A stretch of 64,000 nt of DNA from Vibrio toranzoniae (GCF_024347655.1 NZ_AP025514.1:2356001-2420000), one strand, 5' to 3'; numbered from the stretch's first letter, positions 49,409-59,220 are shown. The notes: a model not told the origin generated them from the letters alone. Numbers and translations are program-made.

Positions 49409-50749
49409 TTACCCTTCCTTCTCAATCGTATCTAGGCATTCACGAAGTAGTTGACCGTACTCGTACTTGCCTGGACATACAAAGGTACACAATGCTACAT
49501 CTTCTTCGTCTAGCTCTAGCGCACCTAGTGCTTGAGCACTATCAATATCGCCTGCACATAGATCACGAAGTAGCAATGTAGGTTCCATATCTAGAGGCAT
49601 CACGCGCTCATAGTTACCAATTGGAACCATCGAACGATCACTGCCGTTTGTTGTCGTTGTCATATTGAACAACTGACCTGTAAACAGGTGACCAAGGAAT
49701 GCACGAGTAACAGAGAACTTGTTCTTACCAGGCATAGCCCAGCCGAATAGCTCTTTATCACGACCTTCACGTAGAACAGAAACTTGCTGATGGTAACGAC
49801 CAAGAAAAGCATGTGGACCTGTTGCTTTAGTACCCGTGAGTACAGAACCAGAAATCACACGAACTTCGCCTGGCATTAACTCACTGTCTGTTAACTCTTC
49901 AAGGCTAGCACCAATTAGAGTACGAACTAGACGTGGGTTGTTAACCACTGGGCCAGCCAGAGCAACAACACGCTCAGAATGAATCTCACCAGTAAGGAAA
50001 AGCTTACCGAATGCGATAACATCTTGGTAGTTAATGCTCCACGCTACATTTTGTGCATTTACCGGGTAAAGGTAATGCATATGCGTGCCTGCAAGACCTG
50101 CAGGGTGTGGGCCATCAAAAACATGTTCTTCAACGTTAGACTGAGCAGAACGAGGCAAGCTAGTGCCTTTTTTACAAACGTACACTTTGCCGTTAGTCAA
50201 TGTTGAAAGAAGATCTAAACCAGCAACGAAAGCATCAGACTGCTCGTTAATGATTAATTCTGGCTCAGCTGCTAACGGATTCGTATCCATAGCAGTTACA
50301 AAAATAGCCTGAGTTTCAGAATCAATGGCTGGAACCTTGCTGAACGGACGAGTTCGCAAAGCGGTCCATGCGCCAGACTCAACTAACTGAGTTTTAACCG
50401 TTTCACGGTCAAGACCTGCTAGTTGGTTGGCTTCATAGTTATTGAACGTGATTTGCTCATTGCCTGCTATTTCAATCACTACTGATTGAAGAACACGCTT
50501 AGCACCACGGTTCACTTCAATAACTTTACCGCTTGCTGGAGAAGTAAATACAACACCTGGGTTCTTTTTATCTGCAAAAAGAACTTGGCCTTTCTTCACT
50601 TCATCACCAACGCGAGCATGCATCGTAGGACGCATACCAACGTACTCTTCGCCAAGCAAGGCGACTTTAGTGATGGACTTACCATCATTAATCACCTGGG
50701 ATGGAGTTCCTGCAATAGGAAGGTCCAAACCCTTATTTATTGTAATCAT
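49409..50749 (-). CDS. nqrA: Na+-NQR subunit A
   Basis: Cytoplasmic subunit linked with ubiquinone binding at the NqrA-NqrB interface. I start it at the ATG at 50749 (446 residues, the V. cholerae length) because [19 protein letters not shown] is the family N-terminus; a GTG at 50761 would add four residues. Shine-Dalgarno pairing is poor for both. First gene of nqrABCDEF, preceded by about 500 bases without a gene. Confidence 0.97.
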   Translation of the reverse strand: MITINKGLDLPIAGTPSQVINDGKSITKVALLGEEYVGMRPTMHARVGDEVKKGQVLFADKKNPGVVFTSPASGKVIEVNRGAKRVLQSVVIEIAGNEQITFNNYEANQLAGLDRETVKTQLVESGAWTALRTRPFSKVPAIDSETQAIFVTAMDTNPLAAEPELIINEQSDAFVAGLDLLSTLTNGKVYVCKKGTSLPRSAQSNVEEHVFDGPHPAGLAGTHMHYLYPVNAQNVAWSINYQDVIAFGKLFLTGEIHSERVVALAGPVVNNPRLVRTLIGASLEELTDSELMPGEVRVISGSVLTGTKATGPHAFLGRYHQQVSVLREGRDKELFGWAMPGKNKFSVTRAFLGHLFTGQLFNMTTTTNGSDRSMVPIGNYERVMPLDMEPTLLLRDLCAGDIDSAQALGALELDEEDVALCTFVCPGKYEYGQLLRECLDTIEKEG

Positions 50750-50761
50750 ACGCACTTGCAC

Positions 50762-51226
50762 TACTTTATCGGGAAAAAGATTCTTTTAATTGCGTAAATT
50801 CGGGACGTTTTAAATCGCCCTTAGACACGACATTACTGTGTCCGGTTTTGGTAAATTTGAGGCACCAAAATCGCAACATTATCTTAATAAACTCATCACA
50901 TAAATCATGTGAGATTTATCAGGTGCCGTATACTAGCATTTTTTGATAACTTGATGCCATGACCAATAACTTGAATACGGCCTTTATTTGGTGAGATTTG
51001 AAGCATATGGACTCTCAAATATGTATAAATTTGACGGGCCGCACAGATAAAATGGCTTTTGAATCATGTTTTAAACAAGAGATTAATACTCTGTCACAAA
51101 CTCATATTTTACGAACTATGTTGAAACACTGTTAATAAAAACATTACTCATTGTAGGTATTTTTAGCCGTTCGATTTACCATCAATTTGAGTGATATAAC
51201 AACGAAAAACAGAGATATTTGGCAAC
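50762..51226 (-). promoter_or_regulatory. Long nqrA upstream region
   Basis: About 465 bases without a supported gene. Read on the minus strand there is an extended -10 element, TGCTAGTAT (hexamer at 50930-50935), about 180 bases before the nqrA start, but no good -35 box. The palindrome TCACATAAATCATGTGA (50896-50912) lies between that element and nqrA. Its half-sites face the wrong way for CRP, and its owner is unknown. The rest is AT-rich without structure I can name. Confidence 0.3.
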
Positions 51227-51254
51227 AAAAAAGGCGGTATTGCCGCCTCTTTTG
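51227..51254 (-). terminator. Terminator of bolA
   Basis: On the minus strand AGGCGG/CCGCCT around a short loop, flanked by AAAAG and followed by six T residues, 12 bases after the bolA stop. Confidence 0.88.
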
Positions 51255-51266
51255 TATAGATAAGTT

Positions 51267-51578
51267 CTATGACTTACCACCACCCATACACATTGGGCTA
51301 TCTGGCACGTTATCTAGCTGCTTCATCCATTCATCTTTTGTATAAGTGTGAATGGACAGGGCGTGAATATTATTCGCTAGCTCTTCTGAAAGTACTTTAT
51401 TGACCGCTCGATGACGAGCAATAAGACGCAAACCTTCAAACACATCGCTGACAACAATCACTTTAAAATGACTTTCAGAACCAGCCGGAACATTGTGCAT
51501 ATAGCTCTCATTCACCACGTTTAAATGACTTGGTGAAAACTCATTGTGCAATTTTGTTTCGATAACTTCTTGGATCAT
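51267..51578 (-). CDS. bolA: BolA family protein
   Basis: 103-residue cytoplasmic protein of the BolA family, which partners monothiol glutaredoxins in iron-sulphur handling; E. coli BolA also affects cell shape as a regulator. The class II KH-like fold is recognisable: [41 protein letters not shown] in order, with the invariant histidine in SHFK and the RHR motif. The C-terminal CMGGGKS is an added tail. It lies beside rlmG and yajG-ampG, as bolA lies beside yajG-ampG in E. coli. Confidence 0.93.
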   Translation of the reverse strand: MIQEVIETKLHNEFSPSHLNVVNESYMHNVPAGSESHFKVIVVSDVFEGLRLIARHRAVNKVLSEELANNIHALSIHTYTKDEWMKQLDNVPDSPMCMGGGKS

Positions 51579-51751
51579 TGTGATTCCTTAGTAACGTATT
51601 GGCATTATATGTTGCTGAGTATAAACCTTAACAGGTCGACTGTCTGAGTATTTCATTGCGAACCACTCCGGTTTAGTGGAGTTTTTTCTATCTTGTTTAG
51701 CCTGCATTTGAGACAATATCTTTGTTATTTCTTATATAAGCACCTCAAGCA

Positions 51752-52903
51752 ATGAAAACCGAACTTACCCTTCACGATAGAACTTTGACCTTACATCGTT
51801 TCCCTAAACGTTCAAATGAAACCCTTCAAGCTTGGGATGCGGGCGACGAATACCTGCTCAGTCATGTTGAAGAGATGAACCTTGAACCTGGCAAACACAT
51901 ACTGATCATGAACGACAGCTTTGGTGCTCTATCTGCTTGGTTCTCGAAAGATCATGATGTCACCATGATGAGCGACTCATTTATCTCTCATCGCGGTGCG
52001 CTAAAAAACTTACAGCGAAATCAATGTAATCGAGTCAACTTTTTAAACACAATGGATGCTATCCCACACGGTATCGATCTTGTGATCATGCAACTACCAA
52101 AAACCAACCGCCACCTTGTATGGCAGTTAAGTCAGTTACGCCAAGCACTGCCTGAAGGCTGCCAAGTGATCGGTGTCAACAAAGTAAAAGAGATCCACAC
52201 CTCTACACTTAACCTTTTCGAAAAATACCTAGGCGAGACCAAAACCTCATTAGCGAAGAAAAAGCACCGCTTGGTTTTCTCTTCTCCAAATTGCCAACCG
52301 ATTCAAACTGTTGAGCCGTTTGTTGAGTGGGATGTAGACGGTGAAGATATCCGCCTGAAAAATTTACCGAATGTTTACTCAGGGGAAGCACTCGATCAAG
52401 GCGCTCGCTATATGCTAGAGCACATACCTCAAGATCCTGAGCTACGTCATATTATCGACCTAGGCTGTGGCAACGGTGTATTGAGTGTAAAAGCCGGGCA
52501 ATTGAATCCCAAAGCTCGTATCACCTGCGTTGATGAGAGTTTTATGGCCGTTGAATCAGCACGACAAAACGTCAAGGATAACCTTGGTGAAGAAGGTAAC
52601 TTCCAATTCATTGCTAACAACTGTTTAGATGGCTTTAAGAAAAACAGCACCTACTTGGTGATGTGTAACCCTCCGTTCCATCAACAACAAGCGATTACTG
52701 ATCACATTGCATGGCAAATGTTCTGTGATGCGAAGCATGTTCTTAGCAATGGCGGAAAATTAATTGTTATTGGTAACCGACACCTCGGATACGATGTAAA
52801 ACTCGCAAGATTATTTGGTGAAGCGAACGTTGAAACGCTTGAACTAAACCAAAAATTTGAGATATTACAGGCAACAAGAGAACCTGCTAATTTTAATAAA
52901 TAA
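51752..52903 (+). CDS. rlmG: 23S rRNA (guanine1835-N2)-methyltransferase
   Basis: SAM-dependent methyltransferase of the RlmC/RlmG pair type with two methyltransferase-like halves. 383 residues (E. coli 378). The degenerate N-terminal half carries the HVEEMNLEPGKHILIMNDSFGALSA region. The active C-terminal half has HIIDLGCGNGVLSVKA and the catalytic MVCNPPFHQQ. The upstream region holds a small hairpin with a T-run. Close paralogues such as RsmC share this architecture; length and N-terminus favour RlmG. Confidence 0.9.
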   Translation: MKTELTLHDRTLTLHRFPKRSNETLQAWDAGDEYLLSHVEEMNLEPGKHILIMNDSFGALSAWFSKDHDVTMMSDSFISHRGALKNLQRNQCNRVNFLNTMDAIPHGIDLVIMQLPKTNRHLVWQLSQLRQALPEGCQVIGVNKVKEIHTSTLNLFEKYLGETKTSLAKKKHRLVFSSPNCQPIQTVEPFVEWDVDGEDIRLKNLPNVYSGEALDQGARYMLEHIPQDPELRHIIDLGCGNGVLSVKAGQLNPKARITCVDESFMAVESARQNVKDNLGEEGNFQFIANNCLDGFKKNSTYLVMCNPPFHQQQAITDHIAWQMFCDAKHVLSNGGKLIVIGNRHLGYDVKLARLFGEANVETLELNQKFEILQATREPANFNK

Positions 52904-52969
52904 GCAGAAACGACTTCACAAAAATTTAAAATACCGAGCTTCTGGTGTGAATTTAGAAAGGATAAAGGA

Positions 52970-53539
52970 ATGAAAAAACTGATTTTGGCTGCTTCTATTA
53001 TGGCTTTGACGGCATGTTCAGCCCCTCAGCAAGAACAGATCAACGTAATGCCAGAAGCTTCACTAAGCTCAAGCAACCTTGTACAAGGCAAAACATACAC
53101 GCTCACAAGTAAAGATGTCCGTGCTGCTCAATATGTAGCATTGGTTGATAGCGGCCGTTCAAATATTCAGCCGATTCACGCTAAGCAAAACATGCGTATT
53201 TCTCTAGAAAACGCGCTAGCAAAACAGCTGGACTCTCAAGGTTTCCGTGCAAGCGTAAACAGTGAAAACTCGATTGTTTTAGAGATTCAAGAAGCACTCG
53301 TTACCGTAGAACACACCATCATGGAAAACCAAATGGACGGTAAAGTGACGCTTGAAGTAACCGCTGAGACACCTGAAGGCAAACTGGTTAAGACATTCAA
53401 TGGTACAGCCGTTCGAACTGGTGCGTTAAGCGCTTCAAACGACGACATCTCAATGGTCCTTAATGATGTGCTCAATTTAGTACTTACTGAGATTGCTAAC
53501 GACCAAGAGCTACAAACTTACATGAAGGAACGTTTCTAA
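52970..53539 (+). CDS. yajG: YajG family lipoprotein
   Basis: 189-residue lipoprotein with a lipobox ending LTAC (Cys16) followed by SA, so outer-membrane sorting is expected. The mature part is an alpha/beta domain with alternating strands (VYTLTSKD-like start, SIVLEIQEALVTVEH, KVTLEVTAETPEGKLVKTF). It matches the YajG family, whose function is unknown. In E. coli yajG is next to ampG and bolA; here rlmG and ppiA are interposed. The stop overlaps the ppiA start as TAATG. Confidence 0.85.
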   Translation: MKKLILAASIMALTACSAPQQEQINVMPEASLSSSNLVQGKTYTLTSKDVRAAQYVALVDSGRSNIQPIHAKQNMRISLENALAKQLDSQGFRASVNSENSIVLEIQEALVTVEHTIMENQMDGKVTLEVTAETPEGKLVKTFNGTAVRTGALSASNDDISMVLNDVLNLVLTEIANDQELQTYMKERF

Positions 53540-54087
53540 TGAGCCGTATCTTTACTTCTATCGTATTAATGCTGGTGAGCGTGAGCGTTTGGGCTGGTCC
53601 TAAAGTGAACGTGGAAACAACATTAGGCAACTTCACTATTGAGCTTAATCAAGAGCAAGCACCGATTAGCGCTGAGAACTTCCTAAAATACGTTGAAGAC
53701 GGCAGCTATGAAGGCACTATCTTCCACCGAGTTATTCCTGGCTTTATGGCTCAAGGTGGTGGCTTCGATCAAGACATGGATCAACAAGCGACTTATGGCC
53801 CTATCAAAAACGAAGGCAGTAACGGTCTAAAGAATGATACAGCAACGATCGCTATGGCTCGCACTAATGCGCCTGATTCTGCAACTCGTCAGTTCTTCAT
53901 TAACTTTGCTGACAATGATTTCTTAAACGCGAAAGGCGCTAATCCTGGTTACGCTGTATTTGGTAAAGTGACTGAGGGATTTGATGTCGTACAGAAGATG
54001 GCTACCATTCCGACTAAGCGAATGGGCCGTATGTCAGACATCCCAATAGACCCTATCATCATCAACAAAGTAACACTTCTTAAGTAA
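53539..54087 (+). CDS. ppiA: Periplasmic peptidyl-prolyl cis-trans isomerase (cyclophilin)
   Basis: Speeds proline isomerisation during folding of exported proteins. 182 residues with a signal peptide ending SVSVWA. Cyclophilin signatures include FHRVIPGFMAQGGGF (catalytic Arg, Phe and Gln) and RQFFINFADNDFLN. Signal peptide and length mark the periplasmic PpiA form, not cytoplasmic PpiB. It overlaps yajG by one base, so both are translated together; a terminator follows. Confidence 0.93.
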   Translation: MSRIFTSIVLMLVSVSVWAGPKVNVETTLGNFTIELNQEQAPISAENFLKYVEDGSYEGTIFHRVIPGFMAQGGGFDQDMDQQATYGPIKNEGSNGLKNDTATIAMARTNAPDSATRQFFINFADNDFLNAKGANPGYAVFGKVTEGFDVVQKMATIPTKRMGRMSDIPIDPIIINKVTLLK

Positions 54088-54097
54088 TCTCATACAG

Positions 54098-54125
54098 CGC
54101 CCTTAACCTCTTAAGGGCGTTTTTC
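54098..54125 (+). terminator. Terminator after ppiA
   Basis: CGCCCTTAA/TTAAGGGCG around CCTC, followed by TTTTTC, 11 bases past the ppiA stop and just before the ampG start. Confidence 0.88.
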
Positions 54126-54141
54126 TATACAAGGACGCCCC

Positions 54142-55500
54142 ATGTCATCAGGCTCTCCCTCTCTTTCTTGGATGCAGACTTTTCGCAGCTACCTAGATAA
54201 ACGTCTACTTTGGGTGTTTATGTTAGGCTGTTCAAGTGGCTTCCCATGGGTTCTTATTGGCTCCAACATGTCTGGTTGGCTAAAAGATGCAGGTTTAACA
54301 AGAGCTGCTATTGGCTATTTTGGTAGCGTATTTGCCGTTTATGCCATTAACTTTCTATGGGCCCCCCTGGTAGACCGAGTCAAACTACCAATCCTACATG
54401 CGATATTAGGCCAACGGCGTAGTTGGATATTTTTGTGTCAAAGCGCTGTATTGATCTGCACGCTCTTCATTGCTGGAGTAAACCCAGCCGATGATCTTGT
54501 TCTAGCTTCGATGTTAGCTTTAGGCATAGCGATTGCTTCATCGACTCAAGATATTGCGATCGATGCCTTTCGAATTGATACATTTCCAAAGTCAGAGTCA
54601 TCTAAACTGCCTCAAGCTTCTGCTATGACGGTTATAGGTTGGTGGACAGGCTATTCGCTACCCGGTTACCTTGCCTTCATAAATGCTGATTCAGTTGGCT
54701 GGAATGGTGTTTACTACGGTATGGCTGGTATTGTCGCAATTCTAATGTTGTTCACATTACTCGTTGGCGAACCAAAAACGAAACGAGATAGCTTACAAGC
54801 AGAAGCCGAACGCCGTCATCGTCAAATAGTAGGTAACCCTATTGTTGTCTGGCTTACCGTGACCGTCGCAGAACCCTTCCTAGACTTCTTCAAACGCAAT
54901 GGATTTAGAGTCGCTCTAACTTTATTACTTTTCGTCTTTCTATTTAAGATAGGCGAAGCCTTCTTGGGAAGAATGTCGATCACATTCTATAAAGAAATTG
55001 GCTTCTCTAACGAGCAAATCGGTTACTACTCTAAATTAATCGGTTGGGGGTTAACTATGTTATTCACCTTAATTGGCAGTATGGTCAATGTTAAATTTGG
55101 TATAGTTCGCGGGTTAATGATCGGCGGTATTGCAATGGCAGCCAGTAATCTAATGTTCGCATGGATCGCCCAAGTTGGTCCAAATGAGCATCTGTTCTTA
55201 GCCACGCTGATGGTTGATAACTTCACATCTGCCTTCTCAACCGTTGCATTTGTTTCTTTCCTGACAATGGTAACTGGCCAAGCATTCTCTGCAACCCAAT
55301 ACGCTCTGCTTGCATCATTGGGAAATTTAGGTCGGACAACACTGGCATCATTCAGCGGTGAAGTCGTTGATTACCTCAATGACTGGTCGACTTTCTTCAT
55401 ACTGACAGCATTAATGGTGATTCCGAGTTTGATCATGCTCTATTCATTACGCCACTTTTTCACTGATTTATTAGAAAAAGCCAAAAACCATCAAGAATAG
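54142..55500 (+). CDS. ampG: AmpG family muropeptide transporter
   Basis: Major-facilitator permease that imports anhydro-muropeptides released by peptidoglycan turnover, the entry to cell-wall recycling. 452 residues with about 12 membrane helices. Family segments include LGCSSGFPWVLIGSNMSGWLKD at the N-terminus, SSTQDIAIDAFRID, LPGYLAFI and FTSAFSTVAFVSFLTMV. Close to yajG as in E. coli. Shorter than E. coli AmpG (491). Vibrio genomes may carry more than one AmpG homologue. Confidence 0.9.
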   Translation: MSSGSPSLSWMQTFRSYLDKRLLWVFMLGCSSGFPWVLIGSNMSGWLKDAGLTRAAIGYFGSVFAVYAINFLWAPLVDRVKLPILHAILGQRRSWIFLCQSAVLICTLFIAGVNPADDLVLASMLALGIAIASSTQDIAIDAFRIDTFPKSESSKLPQASAMTVIGWWTGYSLPGYLAFINADSVGWNGVYYGMAGIVAILMLFTLLVGEPKTKRDSLQAEAERRHRQIVGNPIVVWLTVTVAEPFLDFFKRNGFRVALTLLLFVFLFKIGEAFLGRMSITFYKEIGFSNEQIGYYSKLIGWGLTMLFTLIGSMVNVKFGIVRGLMIGGIAMAASNLMFAWIAQVGPNEHLFLATLMVDNFTSAFSTVAFVSFLTMVTGQAFSATQYALLASLGNLGRTTLASFSGEVVDYLNDWSTFFILTALMVIPSLIMLYSLRHFFTDLLEKAKNHQE

Positions 55501-55501
55501 T

Positions 55502-55532
55502 AAAAAAAGGGTAGCGTCAAACTACCCTTTTT
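55502..55532 (+). terminator. Terminator of ampG
   Basis: Eleven-base stem AAAAAGGGTAG/CTACCCTTTTT with loop CGTCAAA, starting right after the ampG stop. Confidence 0.92.
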
Positions 55533-55973
55533 ACTTTCTGACGGCAGAGACGAAACCGAAAATCTATTGTACCAGTCACAGTTAAGTGGAACTCCGTTCC
55601 CATCACATCATCAATTGCAAACTCTCCAAAGTTCTTTCCATGTTTAGAACAAAGAACAATCTCTTTCTATAAATAAACAACAAAGCTCAATTACCTCTTT
55701 ATCAAATGATTCTAACTCCAGTACAACGTCGATCAAAAATAGCTCAAAGCAAAGAAAACGAGACGGACGATTTACCTCATTTTGAGGAAAAGAAAGCTTA
55801 GAAAAGAATACTGTTGATTTTGATATGCATGTCACTCTATTCAGTAGAATCGTTTGCTTAGAACGGTATTTCAGCAATTCCCCCACAAAATAACCGAATT
55901 TCACAAAATCAATAGAATTTATGGTGCATCAAGATGCATTGCTATCTTAAAGTTCCGTCATTTAGATCGTTAG
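55533..55973. other. Gap between ampG and the ompK control region
   Basis: About 440 AT-rich bases. One GTG-started minus-strand frame (55644-55904, 86 codons) has no ribosome binding site and no recognisable family, so I do not call it. A small hairpin TGCATC/GATGCA is at 55925-55938. Nothing else can be supported. Confidence 0.3.
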
Positions 55974-55989
55974 TGTGATCGGCTTCACT
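55974..55989 (+). promoter_or_regulatory. CRP-cAMP site upstream of ompK
   Basis: TGTGATCGGCTTCACT matches TGTGA-N6-TCACA at nine of ten conserved bases. It lies 130 bases before the ompK ATG. A plausible -10 box TATTAT is at 56042-56047. CRP control would fit the family, since E. coli tsx is CRP- and CytR-regulated. Confidence 0.65.
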
Positions 55990-56118
55990 TTAATAATTGT
56001 AGTTTTCACTCTGTCTCACTTTTATTTGAGAACAAAATCGCTATTATGCTCGGCATTCGGACAACGTAAACACTTACAAGTTTGCGGGTTACTTATTTCA
56101 AATATAGAGAGTTCCATT

Positions 56119-56916
56119 ATGCGTAAATCACTTTTAACTCTTGGCCTACTTGCAGCAACTTCTGCTCCAGTAATGGCAGCAGATTATTCTGACGGCGACA
56201 TTCACAAGAACGATTACAAATGGCTTCAATTCAACCTTATGGGTGCAATTGACGAGCTTCCAGGTGAATCAACTCATGATTACCTAGAAATGGAATTCGG
56301 CGGCCGCTCTGGTATCTTCGATCTTTACGGTTATGTTGATGTGTTCAACCTAACTTCTGATCCTGGCAGCGACAAAGCTGACGCTGACTCAAAAATCTTT
56401 ATGAAGTTTGCTCCACGTATGTCTCTAGATGGCCTGACAGGTAAAGATCTGTCTTTCGGTCCAGTTCAAGAGCTATACGTTGCTACTCTTATAGAGTGGG
56501 ATGGTGCAAACGGTGGTGTGAACACTCAGAAAGTAGGTCTTGGTTCTGACGTAATGGTTCCATGGTTCGGTAAAGTTGGCCTAAACCTTTACGGTACTTA
56601 CGATTCAAAGGAAAAAGACTGGAACGGCTACCAAGTTTCTATGAACTGGTTCAAACCATTCTACTTCTTCGAGAACGGTTCATTCATCTCTTACCAAGGT
56701 TACATCGATTACCAATTTGGTATGGATGACGACTTCGCTGCACTTAACACTACTAACGGTGGTGCTATGTTCAACGGTATCTACTGGCACTCAGACCGCT
56801 TCGCGGTTGGTTACGGTCTAAAAGGTTACAAAGACGTATACGGTCTTAAAGATGACGGCCTAGCTGGTAAAACAACTGGCTTCGGTCACTACGTAGCAGT
56901 AACTTACAAGTTCTAA
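56119..56916 (+). CDS. ompK: Outer-membrane protein OmpK (Tsx-like nucleoside channel)
   Basis: Outer-membrane beta-barrel of the nucleoside-specific channel family; in Vibrio OmpK is the receptor for vibriophage KVP40. I start it at the ATG at 56119 (265 residues), where a clean signal peptide begins (MRKSLLTLGLLAATSAPVMA). The longer upstream frame would place 48 odd residues before it and cover the promoter. The mature start ADYSDGDIHKNDYKWLQFN and LEMEFGGRSGIFDLYGYVDVFN are typical OmpK. The last residue is Phe (VTYKF), the barrel-assembly signature. Codon use indicates strong expression. Confidence 0.95.
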   Translation: MRKSLLTLGLLAATSAPVMAADYSDGDIHKNDYKWLQFNLMGAIDELPGESTHDYLEMEFGGRSGIFDLYGYVDVFNLTSDPGSDKADADSKIFMKFAPRMSLDGLTGKDLSFGPVQELYVATLIEWDGANGGVNTQKVGLGSDVMVPWFGKVGLNLYGTYDSKEKDWNGYQVSMNWFKPFYFFENGSFISYQGYIDYQFGMDDDFAALNTTNGGAMFNGIYWHSDRFAVGYGLKGYKDVYGLKDDGLAGKTTGFGHYVAVTYKF

Positions 56917-56940
56917 TCGAACTTCTAAGAAATATTTCCT

Positions 56941-56968
56941 AAATGGCACCCTCGGGTGTCATTTTTTA
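56941..56968 (+). terminator. Terminator of ompK
   Basis: AAATGGCACC pairs with GGTGTCATTT (one G-U pair) around CTCG, followed by a T-run, 24 bases after the stop. Confidence 0.85.
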
Positions 56969-57027
56969 TTGCTTTCATATAATGCCTCGCTATCCTTGCA
57001 GCATCACTTTCTTATCTCGGTATTGCT

Positions 57028-57921
57028 GTGAACATCACGATTGTTGGGCCTGGGGCTATTGGATCTTTGTGGGCCATAAAACTACTTCAAGCGGGTCATA
57101 ATGTCTCTTTGTGGAGTCGCTCTTCTGAAATCTCTACAGACCTATCGCTTGATGAGCGAACTTCAATTTCCTTCAGTAACAACAATATCGAAAAGCTATC
57201 TGCAAGTGACTTAGTGATCGTCACGGTCAAGGCTTGGCAAGTGGAAGAAGCCACCACTCCGTTACTTCAATATCTCGCCCCTGACACCATTCTTATGTTC
57301 ATGCACAACGGAATGGGAGCAGTAGACGAGATAGCCACTCAAATTGATGCTCATCCGGTAGTATTGGCGACCACCACCCAAGCAGCTTTTAAATCCGACC
57401 GCAACAATGTATCCCACACAGGAATCGGCCAAACTCAACTAGGGGCTTTTAACCTCAAAGGTCAGCAATGCACTTTTTTGGTTGATGTGTTGGAACACGC
57501 CCTACCAACCGTGAACTGGAACCCTAAGATAAAAACGGCACTTTGGACTAAGCTCGCCATCAATTGTGCTATCAACCCACTGACTGGATTAGAACAAATT
57601 AAGAATGGGGAGCTCGCCGATCAACGCTTCAGCGAGACGCTGAATTCCATCATTCACGAACTCACGCAAGTAATGCAGGCGGAAGGTATTACTTATTCAT
57701 TCAATGAGTTAGAAGCAAGCGTCAACAAGGTTATTCACGCCACAGCACAGAACAACTCTTCAATGAAGCAAGATATGTTTTATCAGCGAAAGACTGAGAT
57801 CGACTTCATTACCGGGCACCTTATAAAGACCGCACTCAAGCATCAAATAGAAGTACCCACTAACCAAAAGCTGCTCGCAATGGTTAAAGAACGAGAAAAT
57901 AGCTGGAATCATCAAGATTAG
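57028..57921 (+). CDS. panE: 2-dehydropantoate 2-reductase
   Basis: NADPH-dependent ketopantoate reductase of pantothenate and coenzyme A synthesis. 297 residues from a GTG start. The N-terminal Rossmann motif is IVGPGAIGSLWA. The catalytic lysine lies in ALWTKLAINCAINPLTGL, a family signature. It stands between the ompK terminator and csdA and appears to be a single-gene unit or a pair with csdA. Assignment rests on these motifs; the KPR family has paralogues in some genomes. Confidence 0.9.
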   Translation: MNITIVGPGAIGSLWAIKLLQAGHNVSLWSRSSEISTDLSLDERTSISFSNNNIEKLSASDLVIVTVKAWQVEEATTPLLQYLAPDTILMFMHNGMGAVDEIATQIDAHPVVLATTTQAAFKSDRNNVSHTGIGQTQLGAFNLKGQQCTFLVDVLEHALPTVNWNPKIKTALWTKLAINCAINPLTGLEQIKNGELADQRFSETLNSIIHELTQVMQAEGITYSFNELEASVNKVIHATAQNNSSMKQDMFYQRKTEIDFITGHLIKTALKHQIEVPTNQKLLAMVKERENSWNHQD

Positions 57922-58008
57922 TCAGCAACGCTTTACAAGTCGCGATAAAATAACGATACCGCTCAGCGTAACGCTGGCACCAATTTCCAAGATTTTAGGT
58001 AAGAATAG

Positions 58009-59220
58009 ATGCTTGATATCAATCACATCCGAGAGCAGTTTCCTGCGCTATCACAAACCGTCAACCAACAACCGTTGATTTACTTAGACAGCGCGGCAAC
58101 GACGCAAAAACCTCAGGTGGTTATTGATGCCATTAGCCAATATTACTCTAAGCAAAATGCCAATGTTCACCGTGGTAGCCACAGCTTAACCGCGCAAGCA
58201 ACCAGTCAATTTGAAGCAGCAAGAGACAAGGTCGCTCAGTTTATTGGCGCTACGTCTTCAAAGGAAATTATCTGGACTCGCGGTGCCACCGAAGCACTTA
58301 ACCTCATTGCTCAAACGTACGCAAGAAGCACTCTTCAGCATGGCGATGAGATCTTAGTGAGTGAAATGGAGCATCACGCCAACATCGTGCCTTGGCAAAT
58401 TGTGGCAGAACAAACCGGCGCTAAAGTCATAAAAGTACCAATGACATCGGATTGCGAATTTGACCTAACTGCGTTTGATAAGCTCTTAAATGAACGTACC
58501 AAGATTGTTGCATTAGCTCAGATAACCAACGTGACGGGTTCTCGTCAGCCGATTGAACAAGTGATAGAGAAAGCACACACGATGAATGCCATTGTTGTGG
58601 TCGATGGCGCGCAAGGTATTGTTCATGAATCTGTTGATGTAGCGGCTTTAGGTGCAGATTTCTACGTATTCTCTGGGCATAAGCTCTATGCCCCTGCAGG
58701 TATTGGTGTGCTTTACGGTAAGCTTGAATTACTCGAAGCGATGCCACCTTGGCATGGCGGTGGCAAAATGGTTGAGCGCGTCTCTTTCTCTGGCACTACT
58801 TTTTCTGAACTACCTGGCAAGTTCGAAGCAGGCACACCCAATGTCGCAGGCGCTATTGCTTTAAGTACCGCAATAGAGTGGTTACATCAGTTTGACCCAA
58901 AAGACGTGGAAGAACACATCCACCAGCTACAACAGAAAACCTATCAAGCGCTCAATCAATTGGATGATATCCAGATCCTTGGTTATAAATCTAATTCAAG
59001 TGTGATTACTTTTGTGATGGACGGTGTTCACCATCAAGATATTGCAACGCTATTGGATCAACAAGGTATCGCAGTTCGTGCTGGTCACCATTGTGCACAC
59101 CCATTAATGGATGCGCTCAACGTAAAAGGAACCGTGCGAATTTCGTTTGGCATTTACAACAATATGGATGATGTCGAAAGGCTCATAGCGGCGATAGAAA
59201 AAGCCGTTGATATGCTTTAG
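58009..59220 (+). CDS. csdA: Cysteine desulfurase CsdA
   Basis: PLP enzyme that removes sulphur from cysteine as a persulphide and passes it to CsdE. 403 residues. The PLP lysine is in FSGHKLYAPAG and the persulphide cysteine is in RAGHHCAHPLM. N-terminal segment LIYLDSAATTQKP and ANVHRGSH are class V aminotransferase features of the SufS/CsdA group. The gene converges on csdE, tcdA and mltA, whereas in E. coli all lie on one strand. The stop codon TAG is the first three bases of a heptanucleotide tandem repeat. Confidence 0.93.
   Translation: MLDINHIREQFPALSQTVNQQPLIYLDSAATTQKPQVVIDAISQYYSKQNANVHRGSHSLTAQATSQFEAARDKVAQFIGATSSKEIIWTRGATEALNLIAQTYARSTLQHGDEILVSEMEHHANIVPWQIVAEQTGAKVIKVPMTSDCEFDLTAFDKLLNERTKIVALAQITNVTGSRQPIEQVIEKAHTMNAIVVVDGAQGIVHESVDVAALGADFYVFSGHKLYAPAGIGVLYGKLELLEAMPPWHGGGKMVERVSFSGTTFSELPGKFEAGTPNVAGAIALSTAIEWLHQFDPKDVEEHIHQLQQKTYQALNQLDDIQILGYKSNSSVITFVMDGVHHQDIATLLDQQGIAVRAGHHCAHPLMDALNVKGTVRISFGIYNNMDDVERLIAAIEKAVDML

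Noticed and set aside
50896..50912. TCACATAAATCATGTGA as a CRP site upstream of nqrA
   Set aside because: The half-sites are in the reverse order to TGTGA-N6-TCACA and the spacer is 7, so it is not a CRP operator.
51007..51135. 42-codon plus-strand frame in the nqrA-bolA gap
   Set aside because: Ribosome site too far from the ATG, no hydrophobic or charged pattern, and the length is expected by chance.
55644..55904. 86-codon minus-strand frame between ampG and ompK
   Set aside because: GTG start, no ribosome binding site, odd composition and no recognisable family.
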